Shown: piece after piece, positions 27,663 through 35,934 of the stretch
Layout: each line of letters opens with the position of its first letter
Numbering within the stretch: position 1 is the first letter of the stretch
Source: Palsa-504 sp963744575
GTDB lineage: Bacteria; Actinomycetota; Actinomycetes; Streptosporangiales; Streptosporangiaceae
DNA length: 64,000 bases
NCBI GenBank assembly: GCA_963744575.1
Contig: CAVUUF010000024.1
Coordinates: 276,662-340,661 of the forward strand
Reading direction: 5' to 3'
Notes under the pieces: generated by a model
What the model was told of the DNA's origin: nothing
The model's database searches: none
The model's input: only the letters and a program-made list of their open reading frames with translations
Position numbers and translations under genes: made by a program

Positions 27663-28406
27663 ATGCCTAACGAGGGAGCAGGCGACCCTGGCAACCGGGC
27701 AAGCACGAACGCTGACCTCGCCGGGGCCGCAGGTCCCGGCTCGGTCGATGGCCGCCACCTCCTGCTGGTCGGCGCGGGGCCTGGCCTTGGCATGGCCGTG
27801 GCACGCCGCTTCGCCGCCGGCGGCTACCGGGTGACCCTGGTGGCGCGCAGCACGGACGGCCTGCGCGACCTCGCGGCCACCCTGGCCGGTACCGGCGCCA
27901 CGATCAGCACCATCGCGGCCGATGCCAGCGATCCCGATGGCCTGGGCGCCCGGATGAGGGAGCTCTATCTCGGAAATGGCGCACCGGGCGTCATCGTCTA
28001 TAACGCCGTCATGGGAGCCCCGGACCGGCTGCTGAGCTCGACTGCCGCCCACCTCCAGGCGGCGTATTCAGTCGATGTCATCAGCGCCATCGTCGTCGTG
28101 CAGGTGGCCGCCCCGGCCATGCGGGCCGCCGGCTCCGGGACCATCCTCGTCACCGGGGGCGGGTTCGCCGACCACCCGGTCCCGGCCCTGGCGACCGTTT
28201 CCCTCGGCAAGGCGGCTCTGCGGTCGGCCGCGACAATGCTCGGCGCTGACCTGGAACCGGACGGCATCCGCGTGGCCACGCTGACGATCGCCGGGCAGAT
28301 AGCTGCCGGTACGTCCTTTGACCCCGAGCGCATCGCCGAACGCTACTGGGAGGTTGTCCAGCTGGACGGTCCATGGCAGGCAGAATTCCGATTCACCGGC
28401 GAGTAG
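27663..28406 (+). CDS. Atypical SDR-fold oxidoreductase lacking the catalytic Tyr
   Basis: 247 aa. The NAD(P) loop is VGAGPGLGMAVARRFAAGGYRV, followed by ARSTDGLRDLA and an Asp at the second strand (AADASD). YNAVMG replaces NNAG. At the active-site helix the YxxxK motif reads VSLGK: the Lys is kept but the Tyr is Val. The fold is therefore clear but classic SDR catalysis is doubtful. It may be a NAD(P)-binding or chaperone-like member. Confidence 0.78.
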   Translation: MPNEGAGDPGNRASTNADLAGAAGPGSVDGRHLLLVGAGPGLGMAVARRFAAGGYRVTLVARSTDGLRDLAATLAGTGATISTIAADASDPDGLGARMRELYLGNGAPGVIVYNAVMGAPDRLLSSTAAHLQAAYSVDVISAIVVVQVAAPAMRAAGSGTILVTGGGFADHPVPALATVSLGKAALRSAATMLGADLEPDGIRVATLTIAGQIAAGTSFDPERIAERYWEVVQLDGPWQAEFRFTGE

Positions 28407-28457
28407 GCGATGCGGTCATGGAAGACTGATCGTGGCGTTCCCAGCCGGTGGCAGAGC

Positions 28458-28937
28458 TCAGCCAGGGAGGTCCTCCGGACGCTTTGCGGCGAGATGGCCA
28501 TGCAGCAGGCCGGTGGACTGGCCGACCTCAATGAGGTAGCCGTCCGGGTCCCGCATGTAGCAGCGGATCTCTGCTCCGCGGTCGATCGGCGGCGTCACGA
28601 ACTCCGCCCCCTTCGCGTTCCACTCCTGGTAGCAGGCCTGCATGTCAGCGACCCGCAAGTTCAGGAAGATCGAGGTGGTGTTCCCGGGCTGGTAGTCGGC
28701 CACCGAGATGCCCGGCTTGTCGGGGGTGGGCGGCCCGCCGGGGTTCATGATTAACCACGAGTTGGACAGCCGGACGGTGCACGGGTTCTCCTCCAGGATG
28801 ACGGTGCCGCCCAGGACGCGGGAGTAGAAGTCCCGCGATCGCGCGACCTTGCGAACGGTGATGAACATCGCCACCAGAATGCCCTCCGCGGGCGCAGGGA
28901 AGCTGGCGAAGTCGTTGCGGGGCTGAGGGTCTGGCAT
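28458..28937 (-). CDS. VOC-superfamily protein
   Basis: 159 aa from ATG 28937, preceded by a strong GGAGAGGAG site. LVAMFITVRKVARSRDFYSRVLGG starts the fold; TSIFLNLRVADMQACYQEWNAKGAEFVTPP and CYMRDPDGYLIEVGQST finish it. The closing Glu of YLIEV is a usual metal ligand. It is more likely than the 26284 protein to be a metal-dependent lyase, dioxygenase or resistance-type binder. The start was chosen for the ribosome binding site. Confidence 0.87.
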   Translation of the reverse strand: MPDPQPRNDFASFPAPAEGILVAMFITVRKVARSRDFYSRVLGGTVILEENPCTVRLSNSWLIMNPGGPPTPDKPGISVADYQPGNTTSIFLNLRVADMQACYQEWNAKGAEFVTPPIDRGAEIRCYMRDPDGYLIEVGQSTGLLHGHLAAKRPEDLPG

Positions 28938-29191
28938 GGTTGCTCCTCTCCGGCGGCATGGGCGGACAACGGCAAGGTTCCCGGGCAGGTGCCAGTTAAT
29001 GCCGGGGATGCGGCGAGGGTCAGCGTGCAGCGCCCGTAGCGCGCCAGCGCGAGGACGAACGACGTGAGGCGCGCAAAGTCCTGGCGCAGTCTCGGCTGGA
29101 AGCTCCGCCGGCGAGTGTCCGTCCCGTCCCCAGAAGGCTCGCAGTCGCGCTGGTCGCCTTCCCAGGTTTTGACTCCGGGCCGCGGTGGCCG

Positions 29192-31972
29192 CTAAAGGCG
29201 GACGACCGCTGCGCCGACGTCGGACAGCGCCGCGCGGAGCTCCTTGCGGGAGCTGACCCCGAGCTTTCCGAACACCTTGCTCAGGTGCCACTCAACCGTG
29301 CGCGGGCTGAGGAACAGCTGGGCACCGATCTCCGGGTTCGTCTGCCCGCCGGCAGCCAGGCGCGCGACCTGCACCTCCTGCGGGGTCAGCTCCTCGAGCG
29401 TCTCGACCGTGCGCTTGCGCACTGTCTCGCCGGTGGCCAGCAGCTCGCGGCGGGCGCGCTCGGCGAACGCCTCCATGCCCATGCCCGCGAGCATCGCGTA
29501 AGCGACTCGCAGCTGCTCGCGAGCGTCGACGCGACGGTTCTCGCGCCGCAGCCATTCGCCGTACAGGAGGTGCGCGCGGGCCAGCGTCGCGCGGGTTTTG
29601 ATGTGCGACAGCCGTTCGACTGCCTCCCGGTAGAGCCGCTCGGCCGTGCCCCCGTCGGCCAGCATCGCCGCCGCGCGCGCGTGGGTCCCGAGTGCCCAGT
29701 CCGTGCCGGCGGCATACGTGATCTCAGCGAGCTGGGTGAGCGGGCCGGTCGCGCGCTCCGCCTGGCCGCTGCGCGCGGCGGCCTCGATCAGCTCCGCCAG
29801 CAGCAAGATCGAGGGCCCCAGCCCGCGCGCGGCCTCGGCGGCCTGCTCAGCCGCGGCCAGGGCATCCTGGTATCGGCCGAGCCCGTTATAGCGAATCGCG
29901 CTGCCCCAGTCGTTGGCGGCGAGCCAGAGCCCCTCGCCGCGTCGCAGCACATCCTCCCGGCGCCCCTCGATGAGCGCCAGCGCCTCGGCGTCCCGTCCCC
30001 GCCAGTTCGCCAGCACGATCGAGGTGCGCAGCGTCAGGTGACTACCGGTGGCCTCGACGACGGCGTCCGACTCGGCGGCCAGCGACATGGCCACCCCGAT
30101 CCTGCCTGCGAACAGCTCGACGAGCACGCGGTCGGTGAGCGCGACGGGCAGCGCGGAGAACGCGCCGGCGCGGCGCGCGACATCGAGATGGCGCGCGGTG
30201 AGCTCGTCCCACGCCCCATCATCGGCCAGCGCCCGGGCGATGCGGCAGGCCAGCCACAGCCAGCGCAGCTCGTCCTCCTCAGAGAGCGGCTCGTCCCGGA
30301 AGGCGCGCAGCGCGAGCTTCAACGCCGGCGCCCCCGCGACGTAGCCCTCGCGGGTGAGCAGGGCGAGCCCGTCGAGCAGCAGATCGCAGGCGCGCGTGGA
30401 GGGCTCCCAGCCGGCGGCCAGAACGGCCGCGGCAACCTCGCCCTCATCGCCCCCGCGCACCAGGCGGTCGGCGGAGAGCGCAGCCGCGAACGCCTCGAGG
30501 TATGTCTCGCGGGCGAGCCTCGGATCCAGTGGCTCGAGCCGCCTGGCCGCCTGCAGCAGCAGGGGAGGAGCGTCGCGGCCGCGTGTCATCGCGAACGTGA
30601 TCTGCGCGTGCAGCAGCTGCGCGCGGGCTCGCTCGTGCTCGTCCAGCGGCCCCGCCTGCGCCATCGCCAGCAGCCGGAGCGCCGCATCGGGCGCGCCAGC
30701 GTGGTGCTTGCCCTGGGCAGCGAGCAGCGCACGCTGCGCCCGGCGCCTCAGATCGGGCGTCAGCTCGACAGCTCGCTCGTGAAATGCCGCCCCCGCCGCC
30801 AGGCCGCCGCGCGCCCGTGCCCGCCCGGCCGAACGCTCCAGCTCGGCGGCGACGTCCTCGTCGAGCCCGGCTGCCGCCTGCGCGTGGTGCCAGGCGCGGC
30901 GATCCGGGTCGGCGCCGGCATCGGTGGCCTCGGCGAGCGCGCGGTGCACGCGCCGGCGCTCCTCCGGCGCGCCAGCGCGGTAGACCGCCGAACGCACGAG
31001 CGGATGACCGAAGCGCACCTGCGCGCCGAAAACAACTAGCCCCGCGGCGGCCGCCGGCGCGGCCGCGTCCGGCCCGATGCCGAGCCCGGCGGCCGCCCGC
31101 CACACCAGCACCGGATCCCCGGTCGGCTCAACCGCCGCGACGAGAAGCAAGAGCCGCGTCGACGGCGGGAGCGGCGCCAGCCGCTCCCGGAAGCTCTGCT
31201 CGATCCGGCCCGGCACCGGCGGGCCGCCGGACAGCCCGAACCCGCCCGCGAGCTCGGCGGGCGTCCGGCCACGTGGCAGCTCAAGCAGCGCCAGCGGGTT
31301 GCCGCGCGTCTCGGCCACGATCCGATCACGCACCCGCTTATCGAGCGGGCCGGCGAGCGCCGTCCCGAGCAGCTCCTGCGCAGCGCCGTCGTCTAGCCCG
31401 CGCACGGCGAGCTCTGGCAGGCCCTCAAGATGCCGCTCGCCGCTTGGCTCGCGCACAGCGAAGACCAGCCCGACCGACTCCGCGCCGAGACGGCGCGCAA
31501 CGAAGGCCAACGCCTGCGCGGAAGCCGCGTCGAGCCACTGCGCGTCGTCCGCGATGCAGATGAGCGGCCGCTTTTCCGCAATGTCTGACAGCAGACTCAG
31601 CATCGCCAGGCCGACAAGGAACCGGCCGGGCGCGTCGCCGTCGCGCAAACCGAACGCAGTGCCAAGCGCAGCGCGCTGCGGGCCGGGAAGGCGCTCCAGA
31701 CGATGCAAGAACGGTGCGCACAGCTGCTGCAACCCCGCGTACGCGAGCTCCATCTCCGACTCGACGCCGACCGCCCGGGCAATGCTGCACCCGGGCGCAC
31801 GCTGCACCAGATACTCCAGCAGCGCACTTTTGCCGACCCCCGCTTCCCCGCGCAGCACCAGCGCCCGGCTCGGACCCGCGCGCACACTCGCTACCAGCTG
31901 GTCCAGCGCCGCGCACTCGGTGCGCCGGCTAAGCAGCCGCCGCGCTGAAACCGGAGCCGACATTGCCACCAA
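29192..31972 (-). CDS. LAL-type (large ATP-binding) LuxR-family transcriptional regulator
   Basis: 926 aa. The N-terminal ATPase has Walker A GEAGVGKS (about 43-50) and Walker B PLICIADDAQWLD. The GNPLALLELPRGR region then leads into a long TPR-like helical middle. The last 65 residues are a LuxR HTH: ELTPQEVQVARLAAGGQTNPEIGAQLFLSPRTVEWHLSKVFGKLGVSSR. Such proteins sense small molecules and activate nearby pathways. It is divergent from the plus-strand run at 32.2-35.4 kb, which is its most likely target. Confidence 0.92.
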   Translation of the reverse strand: MVAMSAPVSARRLLSRRTECAALDQLVASVRAGPSRALVLRGEAGVGKSALLEYLVQRAPGCSIARAVGVESEMELAYAGLQQLCAPFLHRLERLPGPQRAALGTAFGLRDGDAPGRFLVGLAMLSLLSDIAEKRPLICIADDAQWLDAASAQALAFVARRLGAESVGLVFAVREPSGERHLEGLPELAVRGLDDGAAQELLGTALAGPLDKRVRDRIVAETRGNPLALLELPRGRTPAELAGGFGLSGGPPVPGRIEQSFRERLAPLPPSTRLLLLVAAVEPTGDPVLVWRAAAGLGIGPDAAAPAAAAGLVVFGAQVRFGHPLVRSAVYRAGAPEERRRVHRALAEATDAGADPDRRAWHHAQAAAGLDEDVAAELERSAGRARARGGLAAGAAFHERAVELTPDLRRRAQRALLAAQGKHHAGAPDAALRLLAMAQAGPLDEHERARAQLLHAQITFAMTRGRDAPPLLLQAARRLEPLDPRLARETYLEAFAAALSADRLVRGGDEGEVAAAVLAAGWEPSTRACDLLLDGLALLTREGYVAGAPALKLALRAFRDEPLSEEDELRWLWLACRIARALADDGAWDELTARHLDVARRAGAFSALPVALTDRVLVELFAGRIGVAMSLAAESDAVVEATGSHLTLRTSIVLANWRGRDAEALALIEGRREDVLRRGEGLWLAANDWGSAIRYNGLGRYQDALAAAEQAAEAARGLGPSILLLAELIEAAARSGQAERATGPLTQLAEITYAAGTDWALGTHARAAAMLADGGTAERLYREAVERLSHIKTRATLARAHLLYGEWLRRENRRVDAREQLRVAYAMLAGMGMEAFAERARRELLATGETVRKRTVETLEELTPQEVQVARLAAGGQTNPEIGAQLFLSPRTVEWHLSKVFGKLGVSSRKELRAALSDVGAAVVRL

Positions 31973-32196
31973 CCGAGCTCATCCACCGAGCCTAGGAACG
32001 GCGTCTCGCGTTGGCAACCTCGGCCCTGTGGACCCGTGTCCCCCGGGATCGGGCACCCCGGGGGTCTGCTCCAGGGACCTTACCGGGTGCGACGGGCAGG
32101 CGCGGAGATCACCGTTGATGACATCACCAATACCAAGACCCATTGAGGTCTTCCGAAAGCAAGCGTCATGCAAGCAACACAACCCAGGAGGCAGCC

Positions 32197-32868
32197 ATGA
32201 GCGCCACCGAAGTACACAACGCCAGCCGCGACGCGGCCGCGGGCAATGTCGACATGCACCTCGAGGTCGAGATCATCCCCGTATCCGACGTCGACCGATC
32301 CAAGGAATTCTACCAGCGCCTGGGCTGGAGGCTCGACGATGACGTCGCCCCGCTGGACGGCCTTCGCATCGTCCAGCTCACCCCTCCGGGCTCGGGTGCC
32401 TCCGTCACATTCGGCACGGGACTCACGGCGGCTGCACCCGGCTCGGCCGGGGGAGGGCTGATCGTCTCCGACATCGAAGCGGCCCATCACGAACTCGCCG
32501 GCCGTGGCCTCGACGTCAGCGAGATCTGGCACGGCCCGCCGTTCCCGCCCGAGGCCCGGCAGCCCGGCCCCGACCCCGACCGCACCAGCTACGGGTCGTT
32601 CTGCTCCTTCAACGATCCCGACGGCAATACCTGGCTGGTCCAGGAGGTAACGACGCGGCTCCCCGGCCGGATCGCCGCCGACACGGCATTCGCTTCTACA
32701 GCGGACCTGGCAAGCGCGCTTCAGCGTGCCGAGGCCGCCCACGTCGAGCACCAGAAGCGCACCGGGCGGTCACACCTTCTCCACCGGTCAGCCCAGGACA
32801 GGAACTGGCCCTCCTGGTTCGCCGCCTACATGGTGGCAGAGCAGGCCGGGACGGACATGCCCGCCTGA
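32197..32868 (+). CDS. VOC-superfamily protein with C-terminal extension
   Basis: 223 aa from ATG 32197, with AGGAG seven bases upstream. Residues 15-155 are a VOC unit (VEIIPVSDVDRSKEFYQRLGWRLDDD, IVQLTPPGSGASVTFGTGL, CSFNDPDGNTWLVQEV). The last 55 residues (ALQRAEAAHVEHQKRTGR...NWPSWFAAYMVAEQAGTDMPA) form a separate helical tail seen in some actinobacterial VOC proteins. It is the first gene of the run facing the LAL regulator. Confidence 0.87.
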   Translation: MSATEVHNASRDAAAGNVDMHLEVEIIPVSDVDRSKEFYQRLGWRLDDDVAPLDGLRIVQLTPPGSGASVTFGTGLTAAAPGSAGGGLIVSDIEAAHHELAGRGLDVSEIWHGPPFPPEARQPGPDPDRTSYGSFCSFNDPDGNTWLVQEVTTRLPGRIAADTAFASTADLASALQRAEAAHVEHQKRTGRSHLLHRSAQDRNWPSWFAAYMVAEQAGTDMPA

Positions 32869-32911
32869 CCGATTTTGCGGTAACAGGCCGATCGCTGAAT
32901 GGAGCGCTTCC

Positions 32912-33745
32912 ATGCCATTTGTCAAAGTCGGAACTGAGAACAGCGCCGACATCGAGATCTACTACGAGGATCATGGCGGCGGCCAGCCCGTCGTGCTGAT
33001 CCACGGCTACCCGCTCAGCGGCCGCGCCTGGGACAAACAGGTCCCGGCCCTGCTGGAGGCCGGGCACCGGGTCATCACCTACGACCGGCGCGGGTTCGGC
33101 AAGTCCAGCCAGCCGGCCTCCGGGTATGACTACGACACCTTCGCCGCCGACCTGGCTGCTTTGCTCGAGAACCTGGACCTGTCTGACGCCGTGCTGGTGG
33201 GGCACTCGATGGGCACCGGCGAGGTCACACGCTACCTAGGCCGCTACGGGTCGGCGCGGGTGGCCAAGGGCGTGCTCGTCTCCCCGATCCCGCCCTACCT
33301 GAAGCAGGCCGACGACAACCCCGACGGGGTGCCGCAGAGCCTGTTCGACGGGTTCGCCCAGGCCGCCCGGGCCGATACCCCGGCCTGGATGAAGGGATTC
33401 CTGGACACCTTCTACAACATCGACACCCTCCGCGGCACCCTGGTCAGCGACCAGGCCTACCAGGCCAGCTGGAACCTCGCCGTCACCGCCTCGGCCACCG
33501 CCGCGGTGGCCTGCATCGGCACCTGGACCACCGACTTCCGCGACGACCTGCCCAAGATCGACGTGCCCATGCTGGTCATCCACGGCGACACGGACCAGGT
33601 GCTGCCGCTGGACAAGACCGGCCAGCGCCTGCCCGGCCTGATCAAGGACGCGGAACTCGTCGTGGTCGAGGGCGCCCCGCACGCCATCGCCTGGACACAC
33701 GCCGGTCAGGTCAACACCGCCCTGCTCGGCTTCCTGCGCACCTGA
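32912..33745 (+). CDS. Alpha/beta hydrolase, non-haem haloperoxidase-like
   Basis: 277 aa with GGAGCG before ATG 32912. VVLIHGYPLSGRAWDKQVPALLEAGHRVITYDRRGFGKSSQP is the usual N-terminal core. VGHSMG holds Ser99, HGDTDQV the Asp and GAPHAI the His. The YDRRGFGxSSQP motif and the FLRT end match the cofactor-free chloroperoxidase/esterase group. Only 43 bases separate it from the VOC gene, so it is probably co-transcribed. Confidence 0.9.
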   Translation: MPFVKVGTENSADIEIYYEDHGGGQPVVLIHGYPLSGRAWDKQVPALLEAGHRVITYDRRGFGKSSQPASGYDYDTFAADLAALLENLDLSDAVLVGHSMGTGEVTRYLGRYGSARVAKGVLVSPIPPYLKQADDNPDGVPQSLFDGFAQAARADTPAWMKGFLDTFYNIDTLRGTLVSDQAYQASWNLAVTASATAAVACIGTWTTDFRDDLPKIDVPMLVIHGDTDQVLPLDKTGQRLPGLIKDAELVVVEGAPHAIAWTHAGQVNTALLGFLRT

Positions 33746-33798
33746 CCCCCGGCCACCCAAAGCCGCCGGTTCCCGCCATCACCACCAAAGGAGTCACC

Positions 33799-34781
33799 AT
33801 GTCTAACCATTTCAGCGCGGACAATCTCAAGTTCCCCGGCGACGACCGGCGCCTGGATCTCACCGACGTGTACGTGTTCACCTCGGCCGACGACGCGGAC
33901 AAGACCGTGCTGATCATCGACTCGAATCCGACCAGCGCGCCGCCCCCGATCCCGGCGCCGGTGACCGGCCCGGAGTTCTACCCCGGCGCGGTCTACCGGA
34001 TCAACATCGACAACGACGGCGACAACCACGCCGACGTCGCGTTCACGTTCGTGTTCTCCGAGGTCGAGAACGGCAAGCAGACCGGCACCGCGTGGTACGC
34101 CACCGGCGCCGTCGCCCGCCAGCCCGGGCCGGCCGGTGAGGTGCTAGCCGAGAACATCCCGGTCAGCTTCGACAGCACGGCGCGGCCCATGCTGGTCGGC
34201 CGGATCCGGCTGTGTGCCGGGCTGCGCAGCGACCCGTTCTTCGCCGATGTCGAGGGCGCCCTGCACGGCTTCGCTTGGACCCGACACGACGATTTCGCCG
34301 GCAACACGTGGACTCCATCGCGCTGGAGGTGCCCAGCGACATGCTCGGCGGCCCGGTGATCGGCGTCTGGGCCACCGTCAGCAGGTACCAGGACGGCGTG
34401 CTCGAGCAGCTGGACCGCGGCGGCAACCCGACCATCAACCCGTTCATCAACCCCGACGGGGAGAAGAACCTCTACAACTCCCGGCAACCGGCCGACGATG
34501 TGGCCAACTACCTGGGGCCGTGGTCGGCGATCTTGGAAAACGCCGGCGGCTACTCCCCCGAGGCGGCCAAGGCAGCGGCCCTGGAGGTACTGCCCGACAT
34601 CCTGTACTACGACCGCGCCAAGCCCGCCACCTACCCCAACGGCCGCATCCTCACCGACGACGTCTACAGCAGGCGCTTTACCTGGCTGAGCAACGGCAAG
34701 ATCCCACCGGCCGGCCTTAAGCCCCACGACAACCTGCTGGCCGCATTCCCCTACCTCGGCCCACCCAGCCCAAGCCACTGA
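33799..34781 (+). pseudogene. DUF4331-family protein, frameshifted
   Basis: The start is MSNHFSADNLKFPGDDRRLDLTDVYVF with AAGGAG upstream. DUF4331 features: DxxxDLTDVYVF, VYRINIDNDGDNHADVAFTFVFS, and then FFADVEGALHGF. After DDFAGNT the sequence continues one frame over as VDSIALEVPSDMLGG, ending LLAAFPYLGPPSPSH. A single base missing near 34305 (GGCAACACG for GGCAACAACG) explains it. The intact protein would be about 327 aa, of unknown function. Confidence 0.8.
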
Positions 34782-34828
34782 GGACGGCACTTCTCCGCCA
34801 GCTGCCGCCGACTCAGGAGACGCTCACC

Positions 34829-35425
34829 ATGGAATACCTCGTCATCATGACCACCCGCGTTCCGGAGGGAACCTCACAGGAAGCCATCGACGACATCCGC
34901 ACCCGCGAGGATGCAAACTCGCGCAAACTCGCGTCCCAAGGCTATCTGCTTCGCCTGTGGCGCCCGCCGCTACAGCCAGGCGAATGGCGGAGCCTCGGAT
35001 TGTTCGCTGCCGACGATGGCGATGAGCTCGAGAGAGTTCTCGCCTCGATGCCGCTGCGCGTCTGGCGAACCGATGACGTCACCCCGCTCTCCCGGCACCC
35101 GAACGACCCGGCACTAGAGACCCGTCCGGGAGCCACGGAATTTCTGACCACCTTCACCATCACCATCCCGCAGGGCACGCCCGCCCAGACGGTGGAGGAC
35201 ACCAAGGCGCGCGAGGCAGAACGCGCCTACGAGCTGGCCGGGCAGGGACACCTGCTGCGGCTGTGGGCGCTACCGGGCGAGGGACGCTCGCTCGGCCTCT
35301 GGCGAGCCCAGCACGCGGCCGAGATGCAGGCGATCCTGAAGTCGCTCCCGCTGGATGCCTGGATGACCGTGCAGATCACGCCGCTCACCCCGCACCCCAG
35401 CGACCCGGCGACAGCCAAGACCTGA
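34829..35425 (+). CDS. Tandem duplicated muconolactone-isomerase-like protein
   Basis: 198 aa made of two homologous halves. Half one is MEYLVIMTTRVPEGTSQEAIDDIRTREDANSRKLASQGYLLRLWRPP...; half two is FLTTFTITIPQGTPAQTVEDTKAREAERAYELAGQGHLLRLWALP.... Each has the GxLLRLW core and the MPLRVW / LPLDAW segment of muconolactone delta-isomerase-like ferredoxin-like folds. Single-domain members form ring oligomers; this protein carries two in one chain. It closes the run behind the LAL regulator. The role could be aromatic ring-cleavage metabolism, but no ring-cleaving oxygenase is visible here. Confidence 0.82.
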   Translation: MEYLVIMTTRVPEGTSQEAIDDIRTREDANSRKLASQGYLLRLWRPPLQPGEWRSLGLFAADDGDELERVLASMPLRVWRTDDVTPLSRHPNDPALETRPGATEFLTTFTITIPQGTPAQTVEDTKAREAERAYELAGQGHLLRLWALPGEGRSLGLWRAQHAAEMQAILKSLPLDAWMTVQITPLTPHPSDPATAKT

Positions 35426-35934
35426 CCGACGCCATAACCGGAGCAGGCCAGCGGGTCACGATGATCACCGGAGGTTCCCAGGGCATCGGACGCCGACCTC
35501 GTCGCCGTGTACCGGTCCCGTCGACGAAGCCACCTCCTGGTCCCCCCTTCACCATCAACTACCGGAGCCACGGCACTCATAACAGATCAATCGGAGTGGC
35601 CGACGCAGATCTCTTGGCCACGGTCAGACTCGCGACCGAGTCGGCGATCTGATTTCCTACTAAACGGTGGGAAAATATAAACGGTAATCGCTGAGAAAGT
35701 CGGGCTAACTGTGAGTGAGTGGGACGGCGATGCATAATATGCGCACAGATGACATGCTCATTTAGGCAATGCCGAGTGTCTCCCCGCGGGCCGGATCGGG
35801 GAGGCGTGGGTGCTGTCACCGGTTTTCAGGGCGGCCGGTGGCCAGTTCGTCCCGCCGCTTCAGCGTTGTCGTGGGGTCGCCAGCGGCGGATACTGCGTAG
35901 TGATGCAGGTAGAGGGCCGACCGTGGGAGGATTC
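35426..35934. other. Intergenic region with an SDR remnant
   Basis: About 510 bases. The only recognisable coding trace is the SDR nucleotide loop at 35452-35493. The rest shows no gene. Confidence 0.45.
35452..35493 (+). pseudogene. SDR N-terminal fragment
   Basis: The frame reads RVTMITGGSQGIGR, the SDR TGxxxGIG nucleotide-binding loop, and then collapses into Arg/Pro-rich noise. The rest of the gene has been lost. Confidence 0.55.

Noticed and set aside
29285..31039. 584-codon open frame antisense to the LAL regulator
   Set aside because: Shadow of the regulator; no motifs.
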